Part shown: one piece after another, positions 22,921 to 31,578 of the stretch
Layout: every line of letters starts with the position of its first letter
Numbering within the stretch: position 1 is the first letter of the stretch
Origin: Acidimicrobiales bacterium
Lineage (GTDB): Bacteria; Actinomycetota; Acidimicrobiia; Acidimicrobiales; AC-9
Direction: 5' to 3'
Length of the DNA stretch: 38,507 nt
Assembly: GCA_036270875.1 (NCBI GenBank)
Contig: DATBBR010000142.1
Span: 1-38,507 of the forward strand
Translations under genes and position numbers: made by a program
Notes under the pieces: model-generated
Seen by the model: only the letters and a program-made list of their open reading frames with translations
What the model was told of the DNA's origin: nothing
Database searches by the model: none

Positions 22921-23849
22921 GACGGTCCCGCCCGCCGGTCGATCTCGCCACGATGGTCGGCTCGCTGGCGCTTCCCAACCCGATCATGACGGCCTCGGGG
23001 ACCTCCGGCCACGGAGCGGAGCTGGCTCCGTATGTGGAGCTCGGGTCGCTCGGGGCCGTGGTCGTCAAGTCGCTGTCGGCCGAGCCCTACCCCGGCAACC
23101 CGGCCCCCCGGGTGCACGGCACGACCACCGGGATGCTGAACAGCGTCGGCCTCCAGGGCCCGGGCGTGGAGTCGTGGCTGGAGCGCGAGCTGCCGCCGCT
23201 GCTCGCGACAGGCGCCAGAGTTGTCGCCAGCATCTGGGGACAACGGGTCGAGGACTTCGCCAAGGCGGCGACCATGTTGGCCGAGGCTCCACCCCAGGTG
23301 GTTGCGATCGAGGTGAACGTGAGCTGTCCCAACCTCGAGGACCGCAGCCGGATGTTCGCCCATTCGCCGACGGCCACCGCCGAGGCGGTGTCGGCCAGCG
23401 CTGCTGGCGACCGGCCCCGCTGGGTGAAGCTGAGCCCCAACGTCACCGACGTGCGCGAGATCGCCGGTGCCGCACTGGCCGCCGGAGCCGAGTCGCTCAC
23501 CTTGGTCAACACCGTGCTGGGTCTGGCCATCGATCCCGAGACCCGCGCCCCGCGCTTGGGCGCGGGTGGTGGTGGGCTCTCCGGGCCGGCCATCCACCCG
23601 ATCGCCGTGCGCGCCGTGCACGACTGTCGCGCCGCATTTCCCGCAGCGTCCATCGTCGGTGTCGGCGGGGTGACGCGGGGGACCGACGCCATCGAGCTGC
23701 TGCTCGCTGGAGCCGCCGCCGTCCAGGTCGGCACGGCCACCTTCGCCAACCCCCGGGCTCCGGCGCGCGTGCTCGCCGAGGTGGCCCGGTGGTGCCAGGA
23801 GCACCGGGTCCCCCGTGTCACCGAGCTGATCGGAGCGGCCCATGGCTGA
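22917..23849 (+). CDS. pyrD: Dihydroorotate dehydrogenase, class 1B-like catalytic subunit
   Basis: FMN enzyme that oxidises dihydroorotate to orotate. 310 residues. The base is Cys137 in IEVNVSCPN, which marks class 1, unlike the Ser-dependent membrane class 2 enzyme of mycobacteria. [41 protein letters not shown] and [28 protein letters not shown] are typical of 1B proteins. The 1B enzyme normally works with PyrK, an FAD/[2Fe-2S] subunit that passes electrons to NAD; no pyrK is in this operon. The GTG at 22917 overlaps the carB stop; the 3' end overlaps pyrF by 8 nt. Confidence 0.94.
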   Translation: MRRSRPPVDLATMVGSLALPNPIMTASGTSGHGAELAPYVELGSLGAVVVKSLSAEPYPGNPAPRVHGTTTGMLNSVGLQGPGVESWLERELPPLLATGARVVASIWGQRVEDFAKAATMLAEAPPQVVAIEVNVSCPNLEDRSRMFAHSPTATAEAVSASAAGDRPRWVKLSPNVTDVREIAGAALAAGAESLTLVNTVLGLAIDPETRAPRLGAGGGGLSGPAIHPIAVRAVHDCRAAFPAASIVGVGGVTRGTDAIELLLAGAAAVQVGTATFANPRAPARVLAEVARWCQEHRVPRVTELIGAAHG

Positions 23850-24528
23850 ACCCGCGCGCGAGCACCTCGCCCTTGCCCTCGACGTCGACGACCTCGACGT
23901 CGCCCTCAGCATGGCCCGTCGTCTCGAGCCCTGGTTCTCCGTCGCCAAGGTGGGTCTGGAGCTGTTCGGGGCCGTGGGCCCCCGCGCTGTCGACGAGCTC
24001 GTCGGGCTTGGCTTCCCAGTCCTCCTCGACCTCAAGTTGCACGACATCCCCACCACGGTGGGTCGGGCCGCCCGGGCGCTCGGTCGACAGGGCGTGCGCT
24101 ACCTCACCCTCCACGCGCAGGGCGGCACCTCGATGCTGCGGGCCGGGGTGGAGGGCTTGGCCGAGGGCGCGGCGACGGTAGGGGCGAGCGCGCCGTCAGC
24201 CCTGGGGGTGACCGTGCTGACCAGTGTTCGAGAACCGGCCGAGGGCGTCGTCGAGGAACGCATCCTCGCCGCCCTGGAGGCGGGGTGCGGTGGCGTGGTG
24301 TGCGCCGCCGAGGACATCGGCACGGCCAAGCGGCTCGCTCCGCAACTGCTCGCCGTGGTCCCCGGCATCCGACCGGCGGGGACGGCGCGCGACGATCAGG
24401 CCCGAGCCGCCACACCGAGGACCGCGTTGAACGCCGGAGCCGACCTGCTCGTCGTCGGCAGGGCGGTGACCGCCGCCGATCACCCCGAGTCGGCGGCCGA
24501 AGCGCTGGCCAGCTCTCTGGGCGGATAA
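23842..24528 (+). CDS. pyrF: Orotidine 5'-phosphate decarboxylase
   Basis: Decarboxylates OMP to UMP. 228 residues, the short E. coli/Bacillus type rather than the longer mycobacterial form. The catalytic DxKxxD array is in VLLDLKLHDIPTTV; LALDVDDLDVALSMARRL at the N-terminus, VVPGIRPAGTARDDQ and LLVVGRAVTAADHPESAA at the phosphate site. ATG lies inside the end of pyrD. pyrE (orotate phosphoribosyltransferase) is missing from the operon and must be elsewhere. Confidence 0.96.
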   Translation: MAEPAREHLALALDVDDLDVALSMARRLEPWFSVAKVGLELFGAVGPRAVDELVGLGFPVLLDLKLHDIPTTVGRAARALGRQGVRYLTLHAQGGTSMLRAGVEGLAEGAATVGASAPSALGVTVLTSVREPAEGVVEERILAALEAGCGGVVCAAEDIGTAKRLAPQLLAVVPGIRPAGTARDDQARAATPRTALNAGADLLVVGRAVTAADHPESAAEALASSLGG

Positions 24529-24565
24529 ACCGGCCGCTCTGACGACGACCCCTGTCCGGTGGCGC

Positions 24566-24571
24566 TATGGT
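24566..24571 (+). promoter_or_regulatory. Leaderless-type -10 box of mihF
   Basis: TATGGT followed by exactly 7 nt and the ATG at 24579. No ribosome-binding site in between. Confidence 0.52.
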
Positions 24572-24578
24572 GCGCGGC

Positions 24579-24899
24579 ATGCCTCGCCCCCCCTCTCTGT
24601 CACCGGATCAGCGCCAGGCCGCCCTGGAGAAGGCGGCCGCTGCCCGTCGAGCGCGGGCGGAGCTGAAAGAGAAGCTCAAGATGGGCTCGCTCAGCCTCGA
24701 GGAGTTGCTCGAGCAGGGCGGGCAGAACGACACCGTTGGGAAGATGAAGGTTATCTCCGTCCTGGAGTCGCTTCCCGGTCTGGGCAAGGTGAAGGCCCGC
24801 CGGATGATGGAGGACATCGGGATCAGCGAGTCCCGCCGCGTGCAGGGTCTCGGCGTCAACCAGCGAGAGGCCCTGCTTCGGGAGACCGCCCGCTCCTGA
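24579..24899 (+). CDS. mihF: Integration host factor, actinobacterial type (mIHF)
   Basis: 106-residue nucleoid-associated protein specific to actinobacteria, unrelated in fold to E. coli IHF. The N-terminal helix SPDQRQAALEKAAAARRARAELKEKLKMG is followed by the H2TH-like DNA-binding segment VISVLESLPGLGKVKARRMMEDIGISESRRVQGLGVNQREALL. ATG 24579 (MPRPPSLSPDQR) is preferred to ATG 24567, which lies inside the -10 box. Upstream of gmk as in mycobacteria and streptomycetes. It compacts DNA and affects global transcription. Confidence 0.95.
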   Translation: MPRPPSLSPDQRQAALEKAAAARRARAELKEKLKMGSLSLEELLEQGGQNDTVGKMKVISVLESLPGLGKVKARRMMEDIGISESRRVQGLGVNQREALLRETARS

Positions 24900-24904
24900 T
24901 CGTC

Positions 24905-25432
24905 GTGATCTCCGGCCCGGGAGGGGTCGGCAAGAGCACCGTCGCCGAGCGCCTTGCCAGCGCAGACCCGGCGCTGTGGTTGAGCCGGTCGTGGACCACG
25001 CGGCCGCGCCGCCCGGGGGAGCGTGAGGACGCCTACTGCTTCGCCGATCGCGCCGCCTTCGAGTCCCGGCTGCAGCAGGGGGGCTTCCTCGAGTCCGCGT
25101 CGTACCTCGGGCACCTCTACGGCACGCCCACACCGGACGCCCCGCCGGGCCAGGACGTGCTGCTGGAGATCGACGTGCAGGGGGCCCGGCAGGTGCGGGA
25201 GGCCGACCCGGCGGCGGTCGTCATCCTTCTGGTCGCCCCCTCGCCCGAGGCCCAGGGCGAGCGGCTACGGGCCCGGGGTGACGACGACGAGCACGTCGCC
25301 CGCCGGCTGGAGCTGGCGGCCCGGGAGGAGGCCGAGGGCCGTCGGATCGCCGATCACGTGGTCGTGAACGACTCCGCAGATCGGGCCGTGGGGGAGCTGC
25401 TCGGTATACTGGGGGCCCATCGCGGTTCCTGA
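24905..25432 (+). CDS. gmk: Guanylate kinase
   Basis: Phosphorylates GMP/dGMP to GDP/dGDP. 175 residues. P-loop ISGPGGVGKST right at the N-terminus, SRSWTTRPRRPGEREDAYCF GMP-binding region, LEIDVQGARQV, and the basic lid. The only standard start near the P-loop is GTG 24905 (MISGPGGVGKST), which makes the N-terminus unusually short; there is no good ribosome-binding site, but it follows the mihF stop by 5 nt, so coupling is likely. GDP output links to the riboflavin (GTP) pathway downstream only in a general way. Confidence 0.95.
   Translation: MISGPGGVGKSTVAERLASADPALWLSRSWTTRPRRPGEREDAYCFADRAAFESRLQQGGFLESASYLGHLYGTPTPDAPPGQDVLLEIDVQGARQVREADPAAVVILLVAPSPEAQGERLRARGDDDEHVARRLELAAREEAEGRRIADHVVVNDSADRAVGELLGILGAHRGS
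25405..25410 (+). promoter_or_regulatory. -10 box for rpoZ inside the end of gmk
   Basis: TATACT, the best match to a consensus -10 hexamer in the window. It predicts initiation near 25418 and a leader of about 40 nt before rpoZ. Confidence 0.5.
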
Positions 25433-25456
25433 GGAAGCGCGCCCCGAAGGAGTCAC

Positions 25457-25726
25457 ATGGCCGACCGCCGCAGCACGATGATGGACCCCCCCGTCGAGGA
25501 CCTGCTCGACAAGGTCGACTCGAAGTTCACCCTGGTGACGCTGGCCGCCAAGCGGGGCCGCCAGATCAACTCGTACTTCAACCAGCTGGGGGACGGGTTG
25601 GGCGCCATCGTGCCGCCCCAGGTCACGTCGGTCTCGCGCAAGCCGCTGTCGATCGCGCTCGAAGAGATTGCGGTCAGCAAGATCGTCTACGTCCGCCCCG
25701 AGGACGTCGAGGAGGCGGTCAAGTAG
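25457..25726 (+). CDS. rpoZ: RNA polymerase omega subunit
   Basis: Small subunit that helps assemble beta-prime. 89 residues. MDPPVEDLLDKVDSKFTLVTLAAKRGRQINSY is the standard omega core with the KRGRQIN signature; the C-terminal KPLSIALEEIAVSKIVY is also typical of actinobacterial omega. ATG with an excellent GAAGGAG ribosome-binding site 5-6 nt upstream, in contrast to the leaderless genes nearby. Confidence 0.97.
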   Translation: MADRRSTMMDPPVEDLLDKVDSKFTLVTLAAKRGRQINSYFNQLGDGLGAIVPPQVTSVSRKPLSIALEEIAVSKIVYVRPEDVEEAVK

Positions 25727-25754
25727 CCGCCCGGCCGGCGGAGGGGCCGACGGG

Positions 25755-26990
25755 ATGACGACGGGGGACGCGGGCGGGACCTCACCCGCGCTGTCGGGCC
25801 GGCGTGTCGTCCTCGGTGTCACCGGCGGCATCGCCGCCTACAAGGCGGTGGAGCTGTGCCGGCGCCTCGTGGACGCCGGGTGCCACGTCGTGCCCGTGCT
25901 GTCCGAGGACGCCACCCGCTTCGTGGGCGAGGTGACGTTCTCCGCCCTGGCGTCGGAGCGGGTGCGCTCCTCGCTGTGGGAGGACGCGGACCCGATTCCC
26001 CACACCCGACTGGGGCAGACGGCCGATCTGATCGTGGTAGCCCCGGCGACGGCCAGGCTGATCGGTCGCTATGCCCACGGGCTGTCCGACGACCTGCTGA
26101 GCGCCACGCTCCTGGCCACCCGGGCCGAGGTGGTGCTGGCGCCGGCCATGCACACCGAGATGTGGGAGCACCCGGCCGTGCAGGAGAACCTGGCGATCCT
26201 CCGCCGGCGGGGCGTGCGGGTGGTCGAGCCTGACGTCGGTCGCCTGGCCGGCGGCGACGTCGGTGCCGGTCGCCTGGCCGAGCCCGGGACGGTGCTGGCC
26301 GCCATCGCCGAGGCGCTGACGGGGGTAGCAGGCGACATGCTGGGGCTGCGCGTGTTGGTGAGCGCCGGAGGCACGCGGGAGCCCATCGACCCGGTCCGTT
26401 TCATCGGGAACCGCTCGTCGGGCAAGCAGGGTCACGCCCTGGCCGACGAGGCGGCGCGCCGCGGGGCGTCGGTCACGTTGGTGACGACGACCGGACGGCC
26501 TGTGGCGCGAGGTATCGACGTCGTGCCCGTCGAGACGGCGATGGAGATGGAGACGGCGGTGCTGGAGCGCAGCGACGACGCCGAGATCCTCGTGATGGCC
26601 GCGGCGGTGGCGGACTTCCGGCCCAAGTCGGTCGCCGACAACAAGCTCAGCAAGGCTGACGGGGTGCCCGAGATCGTGCTCGAGCCGACTCCTGACATCC
26701 TGGCCACACTCGGCCGCCGGAGGCGGCCCGGTCAGACCCTCGTCGGCTTCGCGGCCGAGACGCGCGACGCCGTCGCCCGGGCCGCGGCGAAGCTGGCGGA
26801 CAAGGGCATCGACCTCATAGTGGCGAACGATGTCTCCGCTCCAGGCGTCGGGTTCGAGCACGACACCAATGCAGTCGTCATCATCGCCGACGACGGGAGC
26901 GAGCACGAGGTCCGCTTGACAGACAAACAGACGGTGGCCCGCGCCGTGCTCGATGCCGTGGTCGCCCGCCGGGCAAGGAGATCGAAATGA
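25755..26990 (+). CDS. coaBC: Bifunctional phosphopantothenoylcysteine decarboxylase / synthase
   Basis: Two steps of coenzyme A synthesis: CoaB joins 4'-phosphopantothenate and cysteine with CTP, CoaC decarboxylates the product with FMN. 411 residues. CoaC domain about 20-190 ([34 protein letters not shown]); CoaB domain about 200-400 ([41 protein letters not shown]). At the position of the E. coli CoaC active-site Cys (ACGDxGxGR) this protein reads AGGDVGAGR; mycobacterial CoaBC, as I recall it, also lacks the Cys there. ATG 25755 has GGAGGGG 8 nt upstream. Stop overlaps metK as ATGA. Confidence 0.95.
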   Translation: MTTGDAGGTSPALSGRRVVLGVTGGIAAYKAVELCRRLVDAGCHVVPVLSEDATRFVGEVTFSALASERVRSSLWEDADPIPHTRLGQTADLIVVAPATARLIGRYAHGLSDDLLSATLLATRAEVVLAPAMHTEMWEHPAVQENLAILRRRGVRVVEPDVGRLAGGDVGAGRLAEPGTVLAAIAEALTGVAGDMLGLRVLVSAGGTREPIDPVRFIGNRSSGKQGHALADEAARRGASVTLVTTTGRPVARGIDVVPVETAMEMETAVLERSDDAEILVMAAAVADFRPKSVADNKLSKADGVPEIVLEPTPDILATLGRRRRPGQTLVGFAAETRDAVARAAAKLADKGIDLIVANDVSAPGVGFEHDTNAVVIIADDGSEHEVRLTDKQTVARAVLDAVVARRARRSK

Positions 26991-28183
26991 GCAGCCGCTA
27001 CACCTTCACCTCGGAGTCGGTGACCGAGGGTCACCCGGACAAGATGGCGGACCAGGTCTCCGACGCCGTCCTCGATGCGATCCTGACCGACGACCCCAAC
27101 GGCCGGGTTGCCTGCGAGACGCTCCTCACCACCGGGCTGGTGGTGGTAGCCGGCGAGATCACGACCATGGGGTACGTCGACATCGCCCGACTGGTGCGGG
27201 ACACGGTGTGCAGCGTGGGCTACGACCGCGAGTCCTACGGCTTTGACGGTCACACCTGCGGGGTCGTCGTGTCCATCGACGAGCAGTCCACCGACATCGG
27301 CCAGGGCGTGACCTCGGCGTGGGAGCTGCGCTCCGGCAAGGGGGGCGAGGACCAGCTCAACGCCCAGGGCGCGGGGGACCAGGGCATGGTCTTCGGCTAC
27401 GCCGCGGACGAGACACCCGACCTCATGCCCCTGCCCATCTGGTTGGCGCACCGGTTGGCCCACCGTCTGTCGGAGATCCGCCGGGCCGGCGTGCTGCCGT
27501 ACCTGCGCCCCGACGGCAAGACCCAGGTGACCGTCGAGTACGAGAACGACCGCCCCATCCGGCTCGACACCGTCCTCATCTCCACCCAGCACCAGCCGGG
27601 GATCGATCTGGACACCCTGCTCCTGCCCGACCTGCGGGAGCACGTGATCCACCCGTTGCTTCCGACCGATCTCGACGTCGACACGATGAACGTGCTCGCC
27701 AACCCGACGGGCCTGTTCGAGCTCGGGGGCCCCCACGCCGACACGGGCCTCACGGGCCGCAAGATCATCGTGGACACCTACGGTGGCGCGGCTCGCCACG
27801 GCGGCGGCGCCTTCTCGGGCAAGGACCCGAGCAAGGTCGACCGGTCGGCTGCCTACGCCGCCCGGTGGGTGGCCAAGCACATCGTGGCCGCGGGTGCCGC
27901 CCGCCGGTGCGAGATCCAGGTGGCCTACGCCATCGGGGTGGCGCGGCCCGTGTCGGTCATGGTCGAGACCTTCGGTACCGAGACCGTGGACCCGGCGGCC
28001 ATCGTGCGCACGGTCAGGGAGGTGTTCGACCTCCGGCCGGCGGCCATCATCCGCGACCTCGACCTCTTGCGACCCATCTATCGGCGCACCGCCGCCTATG
28101 GCCACTTCGGCCGCCCGGACAAGGAGTTCACCTGGGAGGCCACCCCGCGCCTCGAGGACGTGAAGCTGTCGTTGGGCCTGTAG
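26987..28183 (+). CDS. metK: S-adenosylmethionine synthetase
   Basis: Makes SAM from methionine and ATP. 398 residues. [25 protein letters not shown] at the N-terminus, [12 protein letters not shown], and [23 protein letters not shown] (phosphate-binding loop) are diagnostic. ATG overlaps the coaBC stop. No SAM riboswitch-like leader is seen, which agrees with its position inside an operon. SAM made here is used by RsmB downstream and by the radical SAM enzyme at 4740-6176. Confidence 0.98.
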   Translation: MSSRYTFTSESVTEGHPDKMADQVSDAVLDAILTDDPNGRVACETLLTTGLVVVAGEITTMGYVDIARLVRDTVCSVGYDRESYGFDGHTCGVVVSIDEQSTDIGQGVTSAWELRSGKGGEDQLNAQGAGDQGMVFGYAADETPDLMPLPIWLAHRLAHRLSEIRRAGVLPYLRPDGKTQVTVEYENDRPIRLDTVLISTQHQPGIDLDTLLLPDLREHVIHPLLPTDLDVDTMNVLANPTGLFELGGPHADTGLTGRKIIVDTYGGAARHGGGAFSGKDPSKVDRSAAYAARWVAKHIVAAGAARRCEIQVAYAIGVARPVSVMVETFGTETVDPAAIVRTVREVFDLRPAAIIRDLDLLRPIYRRTAAYGHFGRPDKEFTWEATPRLEDVKLSLGL

Positions 28184-28197
28184 GCAATCGGAGCATC

Positions 28198-28246
28198 GCC
28201 GGCCAGGAAGGCCGGCCCGGGAGGCCGGCCGGCCAGGAAGGCCGGC
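28198..28246. repeat. Two tandem GC-rich hairpins between metK and priA
   Basis: GCCGGCC-AGGAA-GGCCGGC occurs at 28198-28216 and again at 28228-28246, a 30-bp period. Each is a perfect 7-bp stem with a 5-nt loop. No T-run follows. The middle part GGCCGGCCCGGGAGG (28210-28224) recurs in inverted orientation three times downstream of priA. Confidence 0.8.
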
Positions 28247-28278
28247 CCCAGGAGTCGGCCGATCGCCGGGTCGTCCGG

Positions 28279-30024
28279 GTGCTGCCCGACGTGGCGGGCA
28301 TCGACCGCCCATTCGACTACGCGGTCCCGCCGCAGTTCGACGACCGCATCTCGGTGGGGGCGCGAGTCAGGATCGTCCTCCACGGCCGACGCGTCGGCGG
28401 TTGGGTCGTGGCAGATCGCGTCAGGCCGCCTGAGGGGGTCGTGCTGCGGCCCATCGCCGGGGTGACCGGCCTGGGCCCCGCCGCAGACGTGGTGGAACTG
28501 GCCGGCTGGGCGGCATGGCGCTGGGCGGGGCGCACTGGTGCGTTCCTGGCCACGGCATCCCCGTCGAGAGCACTTCGCGAGCTGCCCGAGCCAGCTCGGA
28601 GCGACGCTCCTCGGCACACTGCGGTGCCGGCGGGGGAGCTGGAGGAAGGCGTCGTCGCCGAGGCCATGGCGCACAGGCGCTCCGTCGTCCGGCTGCCTCC
28701 GGCGGCGGACCCCTTCCCCCTCGTCGAGACGGCGGTCGCCGACCGCGCCGGCGACGAGGGTGCCCTGGTGGTGGTGCCGAGCCAGGACTGGGCGGCCCGC
28801 ACCGCCGACCGGCTCGGTCGCCGCGGTCACCCGGTGGCGCTGCTGCCCGCCAACTGGGCGGAGGCCGCCGCCGGCGGCCGGGTGGCCGTCGGCACCAGAT
28901 CGGCGGCGTGGGCTCGCGTCCCGAAGCTCTCGCGCGTGGTCGTGCTCGACGCCCATGACGAGGCGCACGGCGAGGAGCGGGCCCCGACGTGGAACGCCTG
29001 GGTCGTGGCGGCCGAGCGGGCGGCGCGGTGCGCCGCCTCGTGCCTGCTCGTCTCGCCCTGCCCCACCCTCGAGGAGCTGGCCTGGGGTCGGCTCGTCACC
29101 GGGTCCCGCCGGGCGGAGCGGCAGGGATGGGCGACGCTCGAGGTGGTCGACCGCCGGAAAGAGGACCCGAGGTCGGGTCTGTTCTCCGAGCGGCTCGTGA
29201 TGATCGCCCGGGCGGCGGGGGCGTCGGCCGCCGAGCGGGTGGTATGCGTGCTCAACCGAACGGGCCGCGCCCGGCTGCTCGCCTGCAGCGCCTGCGGTGA
29301 GCTGGCTCGCTGCGAGCGGTGCCAGGGCCCGCTGGCGGAGGCCGATGTCGGCGACCTGCTCCGATGCCGGCGCTGCGGTCAGGAGCGTCCGAACGTCTGC
29401 GCCGCCTGTGGGTCACGGCGGTGGCGAGCCCTCCGCCCCGGCGTGGCGAAGGTCCGGGACGAGCTGGAGGCGCTGGCGGGAATGCCCGTCGGTGAGGTGA
29501 GCTCGCGGACCGCCGACGCCAACCTCGACGCCGCGGTGCTCGTGGGTACCGAGGCCGTCTTGCACCGCCTTCGGGGGGCGGGGACGGTCGTCTTCCTCGA
29601 CTTCGACCAGGAGCTGCTGGCTCCCCGGTACCAGGCCAGCGAGCAGGCCCTGGCGCTCCTGGCCCGCGCCTCGCGCCTCGTCGGGGGTCGAGGGCGCGGT
29701 CGGATCATCGTCCAGACGCGGTTGCCGGGCAACGAGGTGATCGACGCCGCCCTCCACGCCGACCCCGGGCGTCTGGCCGCCGTCGACGCCGAGCGGCGGT
29801 CGGCCCTCGGACTGCCCCCGGCCACCGCCCTGGCCCTCCTTTCGGGCCCGTCGGCCGAGCGCTACGCAGCGGCGCTGGACACTCGGGCGGTCGACGTGCT
29901 CGGCCCCGACGATGGGCGCTGGCTCGTCCGGGCGCCTGATCATCGGGTCCTGTGCGACGCGCTGGCCGCCGCGCCGCGTCCGACGGGGCGCCTGCGCGTC
30001 GAGGTCGACCCGCGCCGGGCGTAG
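28279..30024 (+). CDS. priA: Primosomal protein N' (PriA), helicase-motif-deficient form
   Basis: Replication-restart protein. 581 residues. The N-terminal 3'-DNA-binding domain is recognisable (GIDRPFDYAVPPQF, GARVRIVLHGRRVGGWVV). A zinc-binding domain with eight Cys is intact (ACSAC, CERCQ, CRRCGQ, CAACGS, about residues 337-375). The Walker A motif GxTGSGKT expected after residue 150 is absent, and the DEEH box is replaced by LDAHDEAHGEE, so helicase activity is unlikely. As I recall, mycobacterial PriA is similarly degenerate. The start is GTG 28279 (MLPDVAGIDRPFDY), the first usual start codon after metK in this frame; the ribosome-binding site is poor. Confidence 0.9.
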   Translation: MLPDVAGIDRPFDYAVPPQFDDRISVGARVRIVLHGRRVGGWVVADRVRPPEGVVLRPIAGVTGLGPAADVVELAGWAAWRWAGRTGAFLATASPSRALRELPEPARSDAPRHTAVPAGELEEGVVAEAMAHRRSVVRLPPAADPFPLVETAVADRAGDEGALVVVPSQDWAARTADRLGRRGHPVALLPANWAEAAAGGRVAVGTRSAAWARVPKLSRVVVLDAHDEAHGEERAPTWNAWVVAAERAARCAASCLLVSPCPTLEELAWGRLVTGSRRAERQGWATLEVVDRRKEDPRSGLFSERLVMIARAAGASAAERVVCVLNRTGRARLLACSACGELARCERCQGPLAEADVGDLLRCRRCGQERPNVCAACGSRRWRALRPGVAKVRDELEALAGMPVGEVSSRTADANLDAAVLVGTEAVLHRLRGAGTVVFLDFDQELLAPRYQASEQALALLARASRLVGGRGRGRIIVQTRLPGNEVIDAALHADPGRLAAVDAERRSALGLPPATALALLSGPSAERYAAALDTRAVDVLGPDDGRWLVRAPDHRVLCDALAAAPRPTGRLRVEVDPRRA

Positions 30025-30176
30025 CGGCGTCCTCTGCATGCCGTCCTCCCGGGCCGGCCTAGGCGCTCCGCGCCGGCGGCGTCCTCTGCCGGCCGTCCTC
30101 CCGGGCCGGCCTAGGCGCTCCGCGCCGGCGGCGTTCTCTGGCGGCCGTCCTCCCGGGCCGGCCTAGAGTGCTCCCG
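30024..30176. repeat. Three tandem 52-bp GC-rich repeats upstream of def
   Basis: Units start at 30024, 30076 and 30128, each beginning GCGGCGTYCTCTG and containing CCTCCCGGGCCGGCC (30045, 30097, 30149). Copies 1 and 2 are nearly identical; copy 3 diverges after GGCCGGCCTAG and runs into the def start. The repeats fill the whole priA-def gap. They abut with no spacers, so this is not a CRISPR array. Confidence 0.92.
30164..30169 (+). promoter_or_regulatory. Leaderless-type -10 box of def within the last repeat
   Basis: TAGAGT, 7 nt before GTG 30177. In repeat copies 1 and 2 the same place reads TAGGCG, which lacks the final T of TANNNT. It probably drives def-fmt-rsmB. Confidence 0.5.
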
Positions 30177-30695
30177 GTGGCAATCCTTCCGATCAGGACC
30201 TTCGGCGACCCGGTGCTCAAGCAGCGCACGCCCGAGGTCGAGACCGTCGACGAGTCCATCGCCCGCCTCGTCGACGACATGATCGAGACCATGCGGGCGG
30301 CCCCCGGCGTGGGGCTGGCCGCTCCCCAAGTCGGCGTGCAGAAGCGGCTGTTCGTCTACGACGTCGGCGACGGGCCCCGCGCCGTGATCAACCCCGTGAT
30401 CTCCGTCCATCAGGGCGAGTGGACCTACGACGAGGGGTGCCTCTCGGTGCCCAGCCTGTTCTGGCCCATCGTCAGGCCCAGGCAGGTGCACCTGCGAGGC
30501 CGCGACCTCGACGGCCACGAGGTGTCGATCGAGGCCGACGAGCTGCTGGCCCGGGTGTTCCAGCACGAGGTGGACCACCTCGACGGCCTGCTCCTCTTGG
30601 AGCGCCTCGACAGCGAGCAGCGCAAGGAGGCCATGCGCACGTTGCGGGAGCGCACCCTGAGCCTGCCCGGCAACGGGCGGCCGGCCGGCCGCTAG
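30177..30695 (+). CDS. def: Peptide deformylase
   Basis: Iron/zinc enzyme that removes the formyl group from the N-terminal methionine of new proteins. 172 residues. All three motifs: GVGLAAPQVG, EGCLSVPS and HEVDHLDG. GTG 30177 (MAILPIRTFGDPVL) is preferred over GTG 30168, which lies in the promoter box; family members start close to IRxFGDPVL. Followed 7 nt later by fmt, the enzyme that adds the formyl group to initiator tRNA. Confidence 0.96.
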   Translation: MAILPIRTFGDPVLKQRTPEVETVDESIARLVDDMIETMRAAPGVGLAAPQVGVQKRLFVYDVGDGPRAVINPVISVHQGEWTYDEGCLSVPSLFWPIVRPRQVHLRGRDLDGHEVSIEADELLARVFQHEVDHLDGLLLLERLDSEQRKEAMRTLRERTLSLPGNGRPAGR

Positions 30696-30702
30696 GGGCG
30701 CC

Positions 30703-31578
30703 CTGGCCCGGCTCGTCTTCCTCGGCACCCCGGAGATCGCCGTGCCGGCGCTCCGGGCCCTGGTCGGCGCCGGCCATGACGTCGCCCTGGTCGTCAGCCG
30801 ACCGGACCGGCGCCGGGGTCGGGGACCGCAGCTGAGCCCCAGCCCGGTGAAGGCCGCGGCCGTGGAGCTCGGCCTCCCGGTGAGCGCCAAGGTCGACGAC
30901 GTGCTGGGCGTCGGGGCCGAGCTGGGCGTGGTGGTGGCCTTCGGCCGGCTCGTCAAGCCCCACGTGCTGGCCCACCTGGACATGGTCAACGTCCACTTCT
31001 CGCTCCTCCCCCGATGGCGGGGGGCGGCGCCCGTCGAGCGGGCAATCATTGCCGGCGACGCCGAGACCGGCGTGTGCCTCATGGCACTGGAGGAGGGACT
31101 CGACACCGGCGACGTCTACGCCTGCGAGCGCGTCACCATCGGGTCCGAGGAGACGGCGGACGAGCTCCGGCAGCGGCTGACCGAGGTCGGGACCCAGCTG
31201 CTCGTGACGGCGCTCGAGCAGGGCCGGGAGAGCCTGCCGACACCGCGCCCGCAGACCGGCGAGCCGACCTACGCGGCCAAGCTCGATCCCGCCGAGCTCG
31301 CTCTGGACTGGACCCGACCGGCTGTCGAGCTCCACCGGTTGATCCGCGTGGGCCGGGCCTGGACCACGGTGCGGGGCCGACGCCTCGAGGTGGTCCGGGC
31401 GCGGGTGGCGGACGGCGCAGCTTCGGGACCGCCGGGCCGCCTCGACGGAGTGATCGTGGCGACGGGCGAAGGCAAGCTGGAGCTGGTGGAAGTGAAGCCG
31501 GAGGGCCGCGGCGTCGTCCCCGCTGACTCGTGGCTTCGAGGCGCCCGCCTGGCGGGCGGGGAGGTTCTCGGCTCGTGA
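30703..31578 (+). CDS. fmt: Methionyl-tRNA formyltransferase, apparent CTG start
   Basis: Formylates Met-tRNAfMet with 10-formyl-tetrahydrofolate. 291 residues from CTG. Catalytic Asn, His and Asp lie in VNVHFSLLPRWRGAAP and LDTGDV; the C-terminal OB-like domain follows after about residue 200. The conserved N-terminal strand ARLVFLGTPEIAVPAL is encoded upstream of the first standard start codon (GTG 30742, which would cut it off). The only codon that fits in frame after the def stop is CTG 30703, with AGGGG 4 nt upstream. Either CTG is used or translation is coupled from def in an unusual way. Stop overlaps rsmB as GTGA. Confidence 0.93.
   Translation: MARLVFLGTPEIAVPALRALVGAGHDVALVVSRPDRRRGRGPQLSPSPVKAAAVELGLPVSAKVDDVLGVGAELGVVVAFGRLVKPHVLAHLDMVNVHFSLLPRWRGAAPVERAIIAGDAETGVCLMALEEGLDTGDVYACERVTIGSEETADELRQRLTEVGTQLLVTALEQGRESLPTPRPQTGEPTYAAKLDPAELALDWTRPAVELHRLIRVGRAWTTVRGRRLEVVRARVADGAASGPPGRLDGVIVATGEGKLELVEVKPEGRGVVPADSWLRGARLAGGEVLGS

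Noticed and set aside
26900-26990. SAM riboswitch before metK
   Set aside because: metK overlaps the coaBC stop codon and the upstream bases are coding; no leader exists.
28184-28278. Intrinsic terminator after metK
   Set aside because: The hairpins are strong but there is no T-run, so they are listed as repeats only.
30024-30176. CRISPR-like repeat array
   Set aside because: The 52-bp units abut with no unique spacers, and there are no cas genes.
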